Positions 7,396 through 14,816 of a DNA stretch of 64,000 bases are shown piece after piece. The position numbers and the translations under genes were made by a program. Within the stretch, counting starts at the first letter, position 1, and each line of letters starts with the position of its first letter. The notes under the pieces were generated by a model, which saw nothing but the letters and a program-made list of their open reading frames with translations, ran no database searches and had not been told where the DNA came from. Source of the stretch: Streptomyces griseochromogenes (GTDB taxonomy: Bacteria > Actinomycetota > Actinomycetes > Streptomycetales > Streptomycetaceae); the NCBI RefSeq assembly GCF_001542625.1, contig NZ_CP016279.1, forward strand, positions 10,664,001 to 10,728,000. The letters are read 5' to 3'.

Positions 7396-8856
7396 GTGGC
7401 CGACGAACTCAACCCGGAGACCCCGGTGGAAGAGTCCGAGGAGCCCATCAAGCAGCGGAAGAACGGCCTGTACCCGGGTGTCTCCGACGAGCTTGCCGAG
7501 AACATGAAGTCCGGCTGGGCCGACACGGAGCTGCGTGACCTGGAGCCGATCCCGCAGGCCGCCGAGACCGCCCGCCGCCGCGCCGCGCTCTCCGCGCGCT
7601 TTCCCGGCGAGCGTCTCGTCATCCCCGCGGGCAACCTGAGGACCCGCTCGAACGACACCGAGTACCCCTTCCGCGCCTCGGTCGAGTACGCCTACCTGAC
7701 CGGCAACCAGACGGAGGACGGCGTCCTCGTCCTGGAGCCGTCGGCCGAGGGCCACAAGGAGACGATCTACCTTCTGCCCCGCTCCGACCGCGAGAACGGC
7801 GAGTTCTGGCTCTCCGGCCAGGGCGAGCTGTGGGTCGGCCGCCGCCACTCCCTGACCGAGTCCGAGGCGCTGTACGGCATCCCGGCCGCCGACGTGCGCG
7901 AGCTGGCCGACACGCTGCGCGAGGCCACCGGACCGGTCCGCGTGGTGCGCGGCCACGACGCCGGCATCGAGGCCGCCCTGACCGACAAGGTCACCGGCGA
8001 GCGCGACGAGGAGCTGCGCGTCTTCCTCTCCGAGATGCGACTGGTCAAGGACGAGTTCGAGATCGGCGAGCTGCAGAAGGCCTGCGACTCGACCGCGCGC
8101 GGCTTCGAGGACGTCGTCAAGGTCCTCGACAAGGCCGAGGCGACGAGCGAGCGCTACATCGAGGGCACGTTCTTCCTCCGCGCGCGCGTGGAGGGCAACG
8201 ACGTCGGCTACGGCTCCATCTGCGCGTCCGGCCCGCACGCCTGCACGCTGCACTGGGTGCGCAACGACGGCCCGGTCCGCTCCGGCGACCTGCTCCTGCT
8301 CGACGCGGGCGTGGAGACGCACACCCTGTACACCGCGGACGTCACGCGCACGCTGCCGGTCAACGGCACGTACAGCGAGATCCAGAAGAAGATCTACGAC
8401 GCCGTGTACGAGGCCCAGGAGGCCGGTATCGCGGCCGTCAGGCCGGGCGCCAAGTACCGCGACTTCCATGACGCCGCCCAGCGCGTCCTCACCGAGAGGC
8501 TCGTCGAGTGGGGCCTGGTCGAGGGCCCGGTCGAGCGCGTCCTGGAGCTGGGCCTGCAGCGCCGCTGGACCCTGCACGGCACCGGCCACATGCTCGGCAT
8601 GGACGTCCACGACTGCGCGGCCGCGCGGACCGAGACGTACGTGGACGGCACGCTGGAGCCGGGCATGGTGCTCACCGTCGAGCCGGGCCTGTACTTCCAG
8701 GCCGACGACCTGACGGTCCCCGCGGAGTACCGGGGCATCGGCGTCCGCATCGAGGACGACATCCTCGTCACCGAGGACGGCAACCGAAACCTTTCCGCCG
8801 CGCTGCCCCGACGCTCGGACGAGGTCGAGGAATGGATGGCGTCGCTGAAGGGCTGA
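7396..8856 (+). CDS. pepP: Xaa-Pro aminopeptidase (aminopeptidase P, M24B)
   Basis: 486 residues from GTG 7396 (GAGGAGG 5 nt upstream). It removes N-terminal residues preceding proline. The N-terminal half is the AMP_N domain and the C-terminal half the pita-bread M24 fold. The five metal ligands are visible: DAGVETHTLYTADVTR (two Asp), HGTGHMLGMDVHD (His), EPGLYF (Glu) and RIEDDILV (Glu). The length matches the 490-residue actinobacterial form. Cytoplasmic, no signal peptide. A perfect terminator follows 10 nt after the stop. Confidence 0.95.
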   Translation: MADELNPETPVEESEEPIKQRKNGLYPGVSDELAENMKSGWADTELRDLEPIPQAAETARRRAALSARFPGERLVIPAGNLRTRSNDTEYPFRASVEYAYLTGNQTEDGVLVLEPSAEGHKETIYLLPRSDRENGEFWLSGQGELWVGRRHSLTESEALYGIPAADVRELADTLREATGPVRVVRGHDAGIEAALTDKVTGERDEELRVFLSEMRLVKDEFEIGELQKACDSTARGFEDVVKVLDKAEATSERYIEGTFFLRARVEGNDVGYGSICASGPHACTLHWVRNDGPVRSGDLLLLDAGVETHTLYTADVTRTLPVNGTYSEIQKKIYDAVYEAQEAGIAAVRPGAKYRDFHDAAQRVLTERLVEWGLVEGPVERVLELGLQRRWTLHGTGHMLGMDVHDCAAARTETYVDGTLEPGMVLTVEPGLYFQADDLTVPAEYRGIGVRIEDDILVTEDGNRNLSAALPRRSDEVEEWMASLKG

Positions 8857-8866
8857 CGTCAGACTG

Positions 8867-8898
8867 AATGGCCGGGTACCGGTGGGTGCCCGGCCATT
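8867..8898 (+). terminator. Terminator of pepP
   Basis: AATGGCCGGG / CCCGGCCATT, 10-bp perfect stem (extended by TACC/GGGT wobble pairing) 10 nt after the pepP stop, followed by TTCGTG. Confidence 0.85.
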
Positions 8899-8925
8899 TC
8901 GTGTGCGCGGACGTCGTGACCGGCC

Positions 8926-8985
8926 GCGCCCACGCGGCAGAGCCGCATATCGGCACAGTCCCGCGCCCCTTTCGGGGCGCGGGTC
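8926..8985. repeat. Streptomyces-type intergenic repeat with strong hairpin
   Basis: GCCGCATATCGGCACAG followed by CCCGCGCCCC (8962-8971), TTTC and GGGGCGCGGG (8976-8985), a 10-bp perfect stem. From memory, this 'GCATAT...CCCGCGCCCCTTTCGGGGCGCGGG-type' element is very common between Streptomyces genes. Its stem ends 16 nt before the GTG of the next gene, so it would sit in that gene's leader or promoter. Confidence 0.6.
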
Positions 8986-9001
8986 TCACGTTGGGGGGAT
9001 C

Positions 9002-10366
9002 GTGAACGACTTCTGGTCCGGAATCGGTGTCGACCTGCACCTGGAACCCGAAGCGGCGGCGGGGCGAAGAGCGGGGCTGGAGATGGCGCTGCGAGACGCC
9101 GTACGGGACGGACGGCTGACGCCCGGGACCCAGCTCCCGGCCACCCGGCGGCTCGCCGCCGAACTCGGCATCTCGCGGGGAACGGCCAAGGCCGCCTACG
9201 ACCAGCTGGTCGCCGAGGGATACCTGATGGCACGGCAGGGCTCGGGCACCCGGGTCGCCTCGCTGCCCGCCGTGGACTCCGAGGCGCCACAGGCCCACGC
9301 ACGCGCGCGTGCGCCGCGCTTCGACCTGCGGCCCGGCAGCCCCGACGTGGGCGCGTTCCCCGCGGCGGCCTGGCTGCGCGCGCTGCGCCGCGCCATCGCG
9401 ACGGCGCCCTCCCTGGCGTACGACTACGGCGACCCACGCGGCCGGATCGAACTGCGCACCGCGCTCTCGGGCTATCTGGGGCGGGCGCGTGGCGTGCTCG
9501 CGCCACCCGAGCGGATCGTGATCACCTCCGGCTACGTCCAGGGACTCGCGCTCCTCACACGCGTGCTGGACGGCGCCTGTCTCGCCATGGAGGACCCCGG
9601 GCTGGCCTTCCACCGGGAGGTGGTGCGGCACAACGGCGGGACCGTGCTGCCGGTCGGGGTGGACGAGCGCGGGGTCCGGGCCGGCGAGCTGGGCGAGGCG
9701 GCCGCCGTGGTGGTCACCCCGGCCCACCAGTACCCGACCGGTGTGACCCTGCACCCCGAGCGGCGGCGCGCGCTCACCGACTGGGCACGCGCGCGTGGCG
9801 GGCTCATCGTCGAGGACGACTACGACGGCGAGTTCCGCTACGACCGCCAGCCGGTCGGCGCGCTGCAGGGGATGGCACCGGGCCAGGTGGTGTACCTGGG
9901 CACCGCCTCCAAGACCCTCGGCCCCGCGCTGCGCCTCGGCTGGATGGTGCTGCCGCCGCAGCTGGTCGACGCGGTCGCCGACGCCAAGCTGCACAGCGAC
10001 CACCACACCGAGACCATCGGCCAGCTGGCGCTCGCCGAGCTGATCGACAGCCACGCCTACGACCGGCACGTACGCGCGTGCCGGCTGCGTTACCGGCGCC
10101 GCCGGGACCAGTTGCTGGACCGGCTCGGGACGCGGCGCGGCGTGCGCGGCATCGCGGCCGGGCTGCACGCGCTGATCGACGTGCCCGACGAGGCCGAGGC
10201 CCTGGCCCGCGCCGAGGCGGAGGGACTCGCGCTCGGCGCCCTCGGCGACCACTGGCACACACCGGCCGAGGCCCGCCCACAGGGCCTGGTCGTCGGCTAC
10301 GGCACCCCCCGGGAACGGCTGTACCCGGAGGCGCTGGAGGTACTGGCGAAGGTGCTGGACGCCTGA
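9002..10366 (+). CDS. MocR-family transcriptional regulator (GntR HTH + aminotransferase-like domain, PdxR type)
   Basis: 454 residues from GTG 9002 (TTGGGGGGA just upstream). Residues 1-85 are a GntR winged helix (LPATRRLAAELGISRGTAKAAYDQL); residues about 105-450 are a fold-type I aminotransferase domain with EDDYDGEFRYDR and the PLP lysine in GTASKTLGPALRLGW. MocR proteins bind PLP or related ligands as sensors; many control vitamin B6 genes or a divergent transporter or enzyme. Here no pdxST or transporter is adjacent, so the target is unclear. A long hairpin (10380-10417) follows the stop. Confidence 0.9.
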   Translation: MNDFWSGIGVDLHLEPEAAAGRRAGLEMALRDAVRDGRLTPGTQLPATRRLAAELGISRGTAKAAYDQLVAEGYLMARQGSGTRVASLPAVDSEAPQAHARARAPRFDLRPGSPDVGAFPAAAWLRALRRAIATAPSLAYDYGDPRGRIELRTALSGYLGRARGVLAPPERIVITSGYVQGLALLTRVLDGACLAMEDPGLAFHREVVRHNGGTVLPVGVDERGVRAGELGEAAAVVVTPAHQYPTGVTLHPERRRALTDWARARGGLIVEDDYDGEFRYDRQPVGALQGMAPGQVVYLGTASKTLGPALRLGWMVLPPQLVDAVADAKLHSDHHTETIGQLALAELIDSHAYDRHVRACRLRYRRRRDQLLDRLGTRRGVRGIAAGLHALIDVPDEAEALARAEAEGLALGALGDHWHTPAEARPQGLVVGYGTPRERLYPEALEVLAKVLDA

Positions 10367-10379
10367 GTCGGGCGGCGCG

Positions 10380-10417
10380 GGCACGACGGCGGCCCGCGCC
10401 GCGGGACCGCCGGTGCC
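10380..10417 (+). terminator. Terminator hairpin after the MocR gene
   Basis: Interrupted stem: GGCAC/GTGCC outside, CGGCGG/CCGCCG, then CCCGC/GCGGG around a GCC loop, with one small asymmetric bulge. It starts 13 nt after the stop codon, between convergent genes. Confidence 0.7.
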
Positions 10418-10522
10418 GGTGGCTCCAGCCTGCGCACCGGGCCCGGCGCCGTCGAGTCCGGTGGCCGGCGACCACGAGGCTGTGAAGACCGAGGAACAGG
10501 GAAGCAGGCCGAAAAGCCACCT

Positions 10523-11101
10523 TTACGGCACCGGGGCGTGGTCGTGCAGCACCCGCTGGAAGATCCGGCAGTCCCGCCACGCCCCGTTGATATGAAGGTA
10601 ATTCGGGGCGAGCCCGATCGGTTCGAAACCGCATTTCTGAAGCACCCGCTGCGAACCGGTGTTCTCGGTCAGCGTCGACGCCTCGATCCGGTGCAGCCCC
10701 TCCCGGTCCCGGGCGATACGGCAGACCTGCCGCACCGCCGCGCTGGCCAGCCCCCTGTTCTGCTGGTCGGCGGCGACCCAGTACCCGATATACGAACTGC
10801 AGAAAGGACCGCGCGAAATACCGGACAAGGTGACCGCGCCCACGATCCGCCCGTCCGAAGTCTCGAACACCCAGGGCAGCACGGCACCCTCGGCGGCCTG
10901 CCCCAACAGCGAGTCGATGCGCTCGGCCTGGCCCTCGACGGTGAAGAAGGAGTCCGGTCTGACCGGCTCCCACGGTTCGAGGTGTTTCCGGTTCCGTGTA
11001 TATGCGGAGGCGAGCGCGAAAGCGTCGTCCGGTGCGAGGGCGCGCAGGAACACACCGCCCGCTATTTCCTCGTCTTCCATTTCCAGGCGATTGATCAGCA
11101 T
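10523..11101 (-). CDS. GNAT N-acetyltransferase (RimJ/RimL type)
   Basis: 192 residues. RimJ/RimL-like acetyltransferases acetylate ribosomal protein N-termini or small amines from acetyl-CoA. Family features: LRALAPDDAFALASAY at the start of the fold, IGYWVAADQQNRGLASAAVR with the acetyl-CoA pyrophosphate loop (Q-x-x-G-x-A variant) near residue 115, and ENTGSQRVLQKCGFEPIG near residue 150. The start is uncertain: ATG 11101 has a weak ribosome site, and internal ATG codons at 11083 or 11077 are possible. It lies 38 nt downstream of the anti-sigma-type ATPase gene on the same strand and may share its transcript. Confidence 0.85.
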   Translation of the reverse strand: MLINRLEMEDEEIAGGVFLRALAPDDAFALASAYTRNRKHLEPWEPVRPDSFFTVEGQAERIDSLLGQAAEGAVLPWVFETSDGRIVGAVTLSGISRGPFCSSYIGYWVAADQQNRGLASAAVRQVCRIARDREGLHRIEASTLTENTGSQRVLQKCGFEPIGLAPNYLHINGAWRDCRIFQRVLHDHAPVP

Positions 11102-11139
11102 GCGCGCACTTTAGCCCCGTAGGCCCATTAAGGGTGCCG

Positions 11140-11586
11140 TCATGCCGTAAGCAGGGAAGGATCTTTCTTCCACTTGAGCATCTTGTCGAAGCTCACCACC
11201 GTCCCGCCCCGGCCCGGTTTGGCGCCGATGTGGACGTGATCGGCGAGTTCTCTGATCAGACACAGCCCGCGGCCGTGTTCGGCGTCCGCGCGGGCGGGCC
11301 GGATCTCCTGGGCGCGGGTGAACCCGGGGCCCGCGTCGGCCACCTCGATCCGGCACTTCTCGCCGTCGAGATACGCCGTCACCCGGTAGGCCTCCGAACG
11401 GTCTCCGAACGCGGCGCCCCCGCCGTGCTCGACGGCGTTCGCGCAGGCCTCGCTGAGCGCGACGGACAAGTCGTAGGAGACGTCCGGGTCGACACCCGCC
11501 GTCTCCATGGTGCCGATCAGCAGCCGACGGGCGAGCGGGACGGACGCGGCCTCGCGACGCAGATGGAGTGACCACCAGATGCTCAT
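11140..11586 (-). CDS. Anti-sigma-factor-type ATP-binding protein (RsbW/SpoIIAB-like)
   Basis: 148 residues from ATG 11586, chosen because AGGAGG lies 7 nt upstream; a longer reading from 11676 has no ribosome site. It is a single GHKL ATPase domain: SEACANAVEHG (N-box), EVADAGPGF (G1) and EHGRGLCLIRELAD (G2). It probably binds a sigma factor or an STAS-domain antagonist. With the protein at 1839 and the SpoIIE-like phosphatase at 5821, three partner-switch-type proteins lie within 10 kb, but no sigma factor or STAS protein does. Confidence 0.85.
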   Translation of the reverse strand: MSIWWSLHLRREAASVPLARRLLIGTMETAGVDPDVSYDLSVALSEACANAVEHGGGAAFGDRSEAYRVTAYLDGEKCRIEVADAGPGFTRAQEIRPARADAEHGRGLCLIRELADHVHIGAKPGRGGTVVSFDKMLKWKKDPSLLTA

Positions 11587-11828
11587 GCTCCAGCCTCCTG
11601 GCCGCGGCTCGACATACCGATACGTATTGCCGCCCGCACGCGGCCGTAAGCACTCCATTGACGTGACTCCGCCCATTCAGGCGATGCGCCCCGGGAGGAA
11701 TCGGTGTATGAGGGCATGGATTTCGACGGAAGACGATCTTCCAGCCGTCACGGCGGCCTTCCCGCCGTGACGAAATCCCGCGACCTGCCGTAGGACTCGG
11801 GTAAGGCCAGTGCGATGATGAGGCCGCC

Positions 11829-12656
11829 ATGACTGCCCCCCACCCGCGCACGGCGCGCCCCGGAGCCGGACTCCGGATCCTGCGGGCCGCGGTGTTCGCC
11901 GCGGTCTGTGTCGTGCTGGCCGCGGCCGGGCACACACTGGCCTCCTGCGCGCGCGTGCCCCTGTGGACGCTCGGCGCGGGATTCCTGGGCTCCCTGCTGC
12001 TCGTGGCACCGCTCGCCGGGCGGGCACGCTCGCTGCCGGGTATCGCCGCCCTCCTCGCGCTCGGCCAGACCGTGCTGCACACGCTGTTCGGGCTGGGTCA
12101 GCACGGGGCCGCGAGCGCGATGCCGATGAGCCAGACGGACGGAACGCTGAGCCGGCCCGCGCTCGTCGAGCGGGCCGCCCGGTTCGTGTGCGGGTCCTCA
12201 CCGGCGGCGCTCACCCCCGGACACGCCTACCGGCTCCTGCTCGACGCGCACCTCATCGACCCCTCGGGCCGGGCCGTGGGCGCCGTGCCGGTCATGCACC
12301 ACATGCAGGACGCCACCGGCCCCTCGGCGCCGCTGCTGCCCTCCCTGCCGATGCTGCTCGCCCATGTCCTCGCGGCCGTCGCCGCCGGCTGGCTGCTGCG
12401 CCGAGGTGACCTCGCCGTGCTGCGGCTGATCGAGCTATCGGCGCATGGAGTCACCGAGGGGGCGCTCGTACGATCCCTGCGCGCGGCGCTCGCGCTGACG
12501 CACGCCCTGTGCGCCGGGCTGCTCCCCACGGCCGAGCCCCGTCCGCGCGGCCGCCGCACCACCCGGGACGAGACGCCCGCCCCGCACACCACCGCGCTCC
12601 AGCACACGGTGATCCGGCGCGGCCCGCCCGCCGCCGCGTTCCTCCTCGCCGCCTGA
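11829..12656 (+). CDS. Integral membrane protein of unknown function
   Basis: 275 residues with about five hydrophobic segments: LRAAVFAAVCVVLAAAGHTL, LGAGFLGSLLLVAPL, ALLALGQTVLHTLFGL, the LPMLLAHVLAAVAAGWLL region, and a weaker C-terminal one. A non-membrane loop between segments three and four contains histidines and methionines (SAMPMSQTDG, VPVMHHMQDATG) that could bind copper, consistent with its place immediately upstream of the copper cluster on the same strand (176 nt away). The tail is Arg/Pro-rich and cytoplasmic. I know no function for the family. Confidence 0.7.
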   Translation: MTAPHPRTARPGAGLRILRAAVFAAVCVVLAAAGHTLASCARVPLWTLGAGFLGSLLLVAPLAGRARSLPGIAALLALGQTVLHTLFGLGQHGAASAMPMSQTDGTLSRPALVERAARFVCGSSPAALTPGHAYRLLLDAHLIDPSGRAVGAVPVMHHMQDATGPSAPLLPSLPMLLAHVLAAVAAGWLLRRGDLAVLRLIELSAHGVTEGALVRSLRAALALTHALCAGLLPTAEPRPRGRRTTRDETPAPHTTALQHTVIRRGPPAAAFLLAA

Positions 12657-12832
12657 CGCGACGCGACCACACCCCACCGCAGCCGGAAACGGAAGAGCCG
12701 GACGGGAGGGGCCGCCGTCGCGCGGCACGCGCGCGTGCGCACATCGACCGGTGATGCCTCGAACGGCACCGCCACGCGCACGCGTACTCCCGATCACCAC
12801 CGGAACTCACTCACAGTGGAGTGCTCCCAGCC

Positions 12833-13564
12833 ATGAAGGCTTCTCGCATCGCCGCCGCCGCAGCCGCCGCGGGCACCACCGTCCTCGCCCTGTCCGCCCC
12901 CGCCTTCGCGCACGTCAGCGTGCAGCCCGAGGGCGCCGCGGCCAAGGGCGGCTACGCGGTCGTCGACTTCAAGGTCCCCAACGAACGCGACGACGCCTCG
13001 ACCACCAAGCTCGAGGTGAACTTCCCGGCCGACCACCCGCTGGCCTCCGTCATGCCCGAGCCCCTCCCCGGCTGGACCGTGAAGGTCACCAAGTCCAAGC
13101 TGGACAAGCCGCTGACGATGCACGGCGAGAAGATCGACGAGGCCGTCACCAAGGTCACCTGGACCGCCGACGGCAAGGGCATCGAGCCCGGCTACTTCCA
13201 GAAGTTCCCGCTCTCCGTCGGCGCCCTGCCCGAGAACACCGACCAGCTCGTCTTCAAGGCGATCCAGACGTACTCCAACAAGGAGGTCGTGCGCTGGATC
13301 GAGGTGCCGCAGGACGGCCAGGCCGAGCCCGAGAACCCGGCTCCGGTGCTGGAGCTGTCCGCCGCCGCCACCGGCGACCACCACGGCGGCTCCACGGCCG
13401 AGGACGCCTCCGACAAGAGCGACGGCAAGACCGAGAAGACGGCCGCCGCGGGCTCGGACGGCGGCAGTGACACCACCGCGCGCGTGCTCGGCGTGGTCGG
13501 CATCGTCGTCGGCGCCGCGGGTGTGGCCTACGGCGTCCTCGCCGGCCGCCGCCGTACCGCCTGA
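12833..13564 (+). CDS. YcnI-like (DUF1775) secreted copper-associated protein
   Basis: 243 residues from ATG 12833 (GTGGAG upstream). The signal peptide ends SAPAFA, leaving His27 as the mature N-terminus (HVSVQPEGAAAKG). In characterised YcnI proteins this mature N-terminal His forms a mono-histidine copper brace. The DUF1775 domain spans about 27-165, with the conserved NFPADHPLASVMPEPLPGW segment. A Ser/Asp/Lys-rich linker, one C-terminal transmembrane helix and RRR anchor it outside the cell. It is the first gene of the extracytoplasmic copper cluster and probably collects or passes Cu(II) to the Sco, PCuAC and CopC-CopD proteins encoded behind it. Confidence 0.9.
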   Translation: MKASRIAAAAAAAGTTVLALSAPAFAHVSVQPEGAAAKGGYAVVDFKVPNERDDASTTKLEVNFPADHPLASVMPEPLPGWTVKVTKSKLDKPLTMHGEKIDEAVTKVTWTADGKGIEPGYFQKFPLSVGALPENTDQLVFKAIQTYSNKEVVRWIEVPQDGQAEPENPAPVLELSAAATGDHHGGSTAEDASDKSDGKTEKTAAAGSDGGSDTTARVLGVVGIVVGAAGVAYGVLAGRRRTA

Positions 13565-13655
13565 CCCACCGTTCCGCACGCGCACCAGAGGTCGTGCGAG
13601 GCTGTCGTACGACCCCCGGTGCGCGCCGGAGTTCTCACATCTGGGACATTTCTCT

Positions 13656-14309
13656 ATGCGCAAGAAGACGTTCGCCGCGGCCGCGCTGCTCGCCGCCGCC
13701 ACCCTGACCCTCTCCGCCTGCGGCAGCGGCAACGACGGCAAGTCGCCCGTCGCCGTGGTCTCCGAGGAGACCGACTCGGGCAAGGCCGCGACCATCCTCG
13801 ACCAGCCGTTCGCGAAGCCGGACCTGGTGCTCACCGACACGCACGGCAAGAAGTACGACCTGCGCGCCGAGACCAAGGGCCACCCCACCCTGGTCTACTT
13901 CGGCTACACGCACTGCCCCGACATCTGCCCGACGACGATGAGCAACATCGCCGTCGCGAAGAAGGCGCTGCCCAAGGCCGAGCAGAACAACCTCAGGGTC
14001 GTGTTCGTCACCACCGACCCGGGCCGCGACACCCCGGCCGAACTCGGCAAGTGGCTCAAGGGCATCGACCCCCAGTTCATCGGCCTGACCGGCGACTTCC
14101 CCACCATCCAGGCGGGTGCCCGCTCCCTCGGCATCTCCGTCGAGCCGACGAAGAAGGACAAGAACGGCAAGCTCGTCTCGGTCCACGGCACCCAGGTCAT
14201 CGCCTTCTCGCCGAAGACCGACGGGGGTTACGTCCTCTACGGCGAGGACGCCACGGTCGACGACTACACCAAGGACCTGCCGAAGCTCGTCGAGGGAGCG
14301 AAGCCGTGA
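13656..14309 (+). CDS. Sco1/SenC-family copper chaperone lipoprotein
   Basis: 217 residues. The signal peptide has the lipobox LSAC, so it is a membrane-anchored lipoprotein. The thioredoxin-like domain has the copper-binding C-x3-C (THCPDICPTT) and the distal ligand His in SVHGTQVIAF. Sco proteins deliver copper to the CuA site of cytochrome oxidase; from memory, in S. lividans the Sco of this locus supplies copper needed for development. The stop overlaps the GTG of the PCuAC gene (TGA 14307-14309 inside GTGA), so the two are translationally coupled. Confidence 0.95.
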   Translation: MRKKTFAAAALLAAATLTLSACGSGNDGKSPVAVVSEETDSGKAATILDQPFAKPDLVLTDTHGKKYDLRAETKGHPTLVYFGYTHCPDICPTTMSNIAVAKKALPKAEQNNLRVVFVTTDPGRDTPAELGKWLKGIDPQFIGLTGDFPTIQAGARSLGISVEPTKKDKNGKLVSVHGTQVIAFSPKTDGGYVLYGEDATVDDYTKDLPKLVEGAKP

Positions 14310-14803
14310 GGCGTGCACTTCTGCCCGCGGCCGCGCTCGCGGGCGCCCTGGCCCTCACGGGCTGCGGCTCCGGCTCGGACTCCGGCTCGGACTCCGGCTC
14401 CGCGAAAGACTCCGCGAAGGACTCCGCGAAGGCCGAGCTGTCCGTCAGCGCGTCCTACATGCCCCAGCCGGTCTCCGCCGACATGGCCGCCGGGTTCCTC
14501 ACGATAGCCAACCGGGGCGGCACGAAGGACGAGCTGACCTCGGTCACCAGCGACGTCGCCGGCCAGGTCACCATGCACAGCACCGTCGGCGGGGCCATGG
14601 AGGAGAAGACCTCCTTCGCCGTCCCGGCCCATGGCCGGCTCGTGTTCAAAAGTGGTGGCAACCATCTGATGTTCGAGAAGCTGAAGCGCAAGCCACAGCA
14701 GGGCCAGAAGATCGCCCTGAAGCTCACCTTCGCCGAATCCGGGCCCCTCACCGTCGAGATGCCGGTGGAGTCCGCCACGTACAACCCGTCGACCGGACAC
14801 TGA
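14306..14803 (+). CDS. PCuAC-type (DUF461) copper chaperone lipoprotein
   Basis: 165 residues from GTG 14306 with GAGGGAG upstream; it overlaps the sco gene by 4 nt. The lipobox LTGC is followed by a low-complexity linker of GSDS and AKDS repeats, then the PCuAC cupredoxin-like domain. The Cu(I) motif H-M...M...H-x-M is present: TMHSTVGGAMEEK and GGNHLMFEKL. Such proteins receive copper from outside and hand it to Sco or cytochrome oxidase; the S. lividans equivalent was called ECuC, as I recall. The repeated linker (AKDSAKDSAK) could vary in length between strains. Confidence 0.92.
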   Translation: MRRALLPAAALAGALALTGCGSGSDSGSDSGSAKDSAKDSAKAELSVSASYMPQPVSADMAAGFLTIANRGGTKDELTSVTSDVAGQVTMHSTVGGAMEEKTSFAVPAHGRLVFKSGGNHLMFEKLKRKPQQGQKIALKLTFAESGPLTVEMPVESATYNPSTGH

Positions 14804-14816
14804 GGGAGGGACCACC

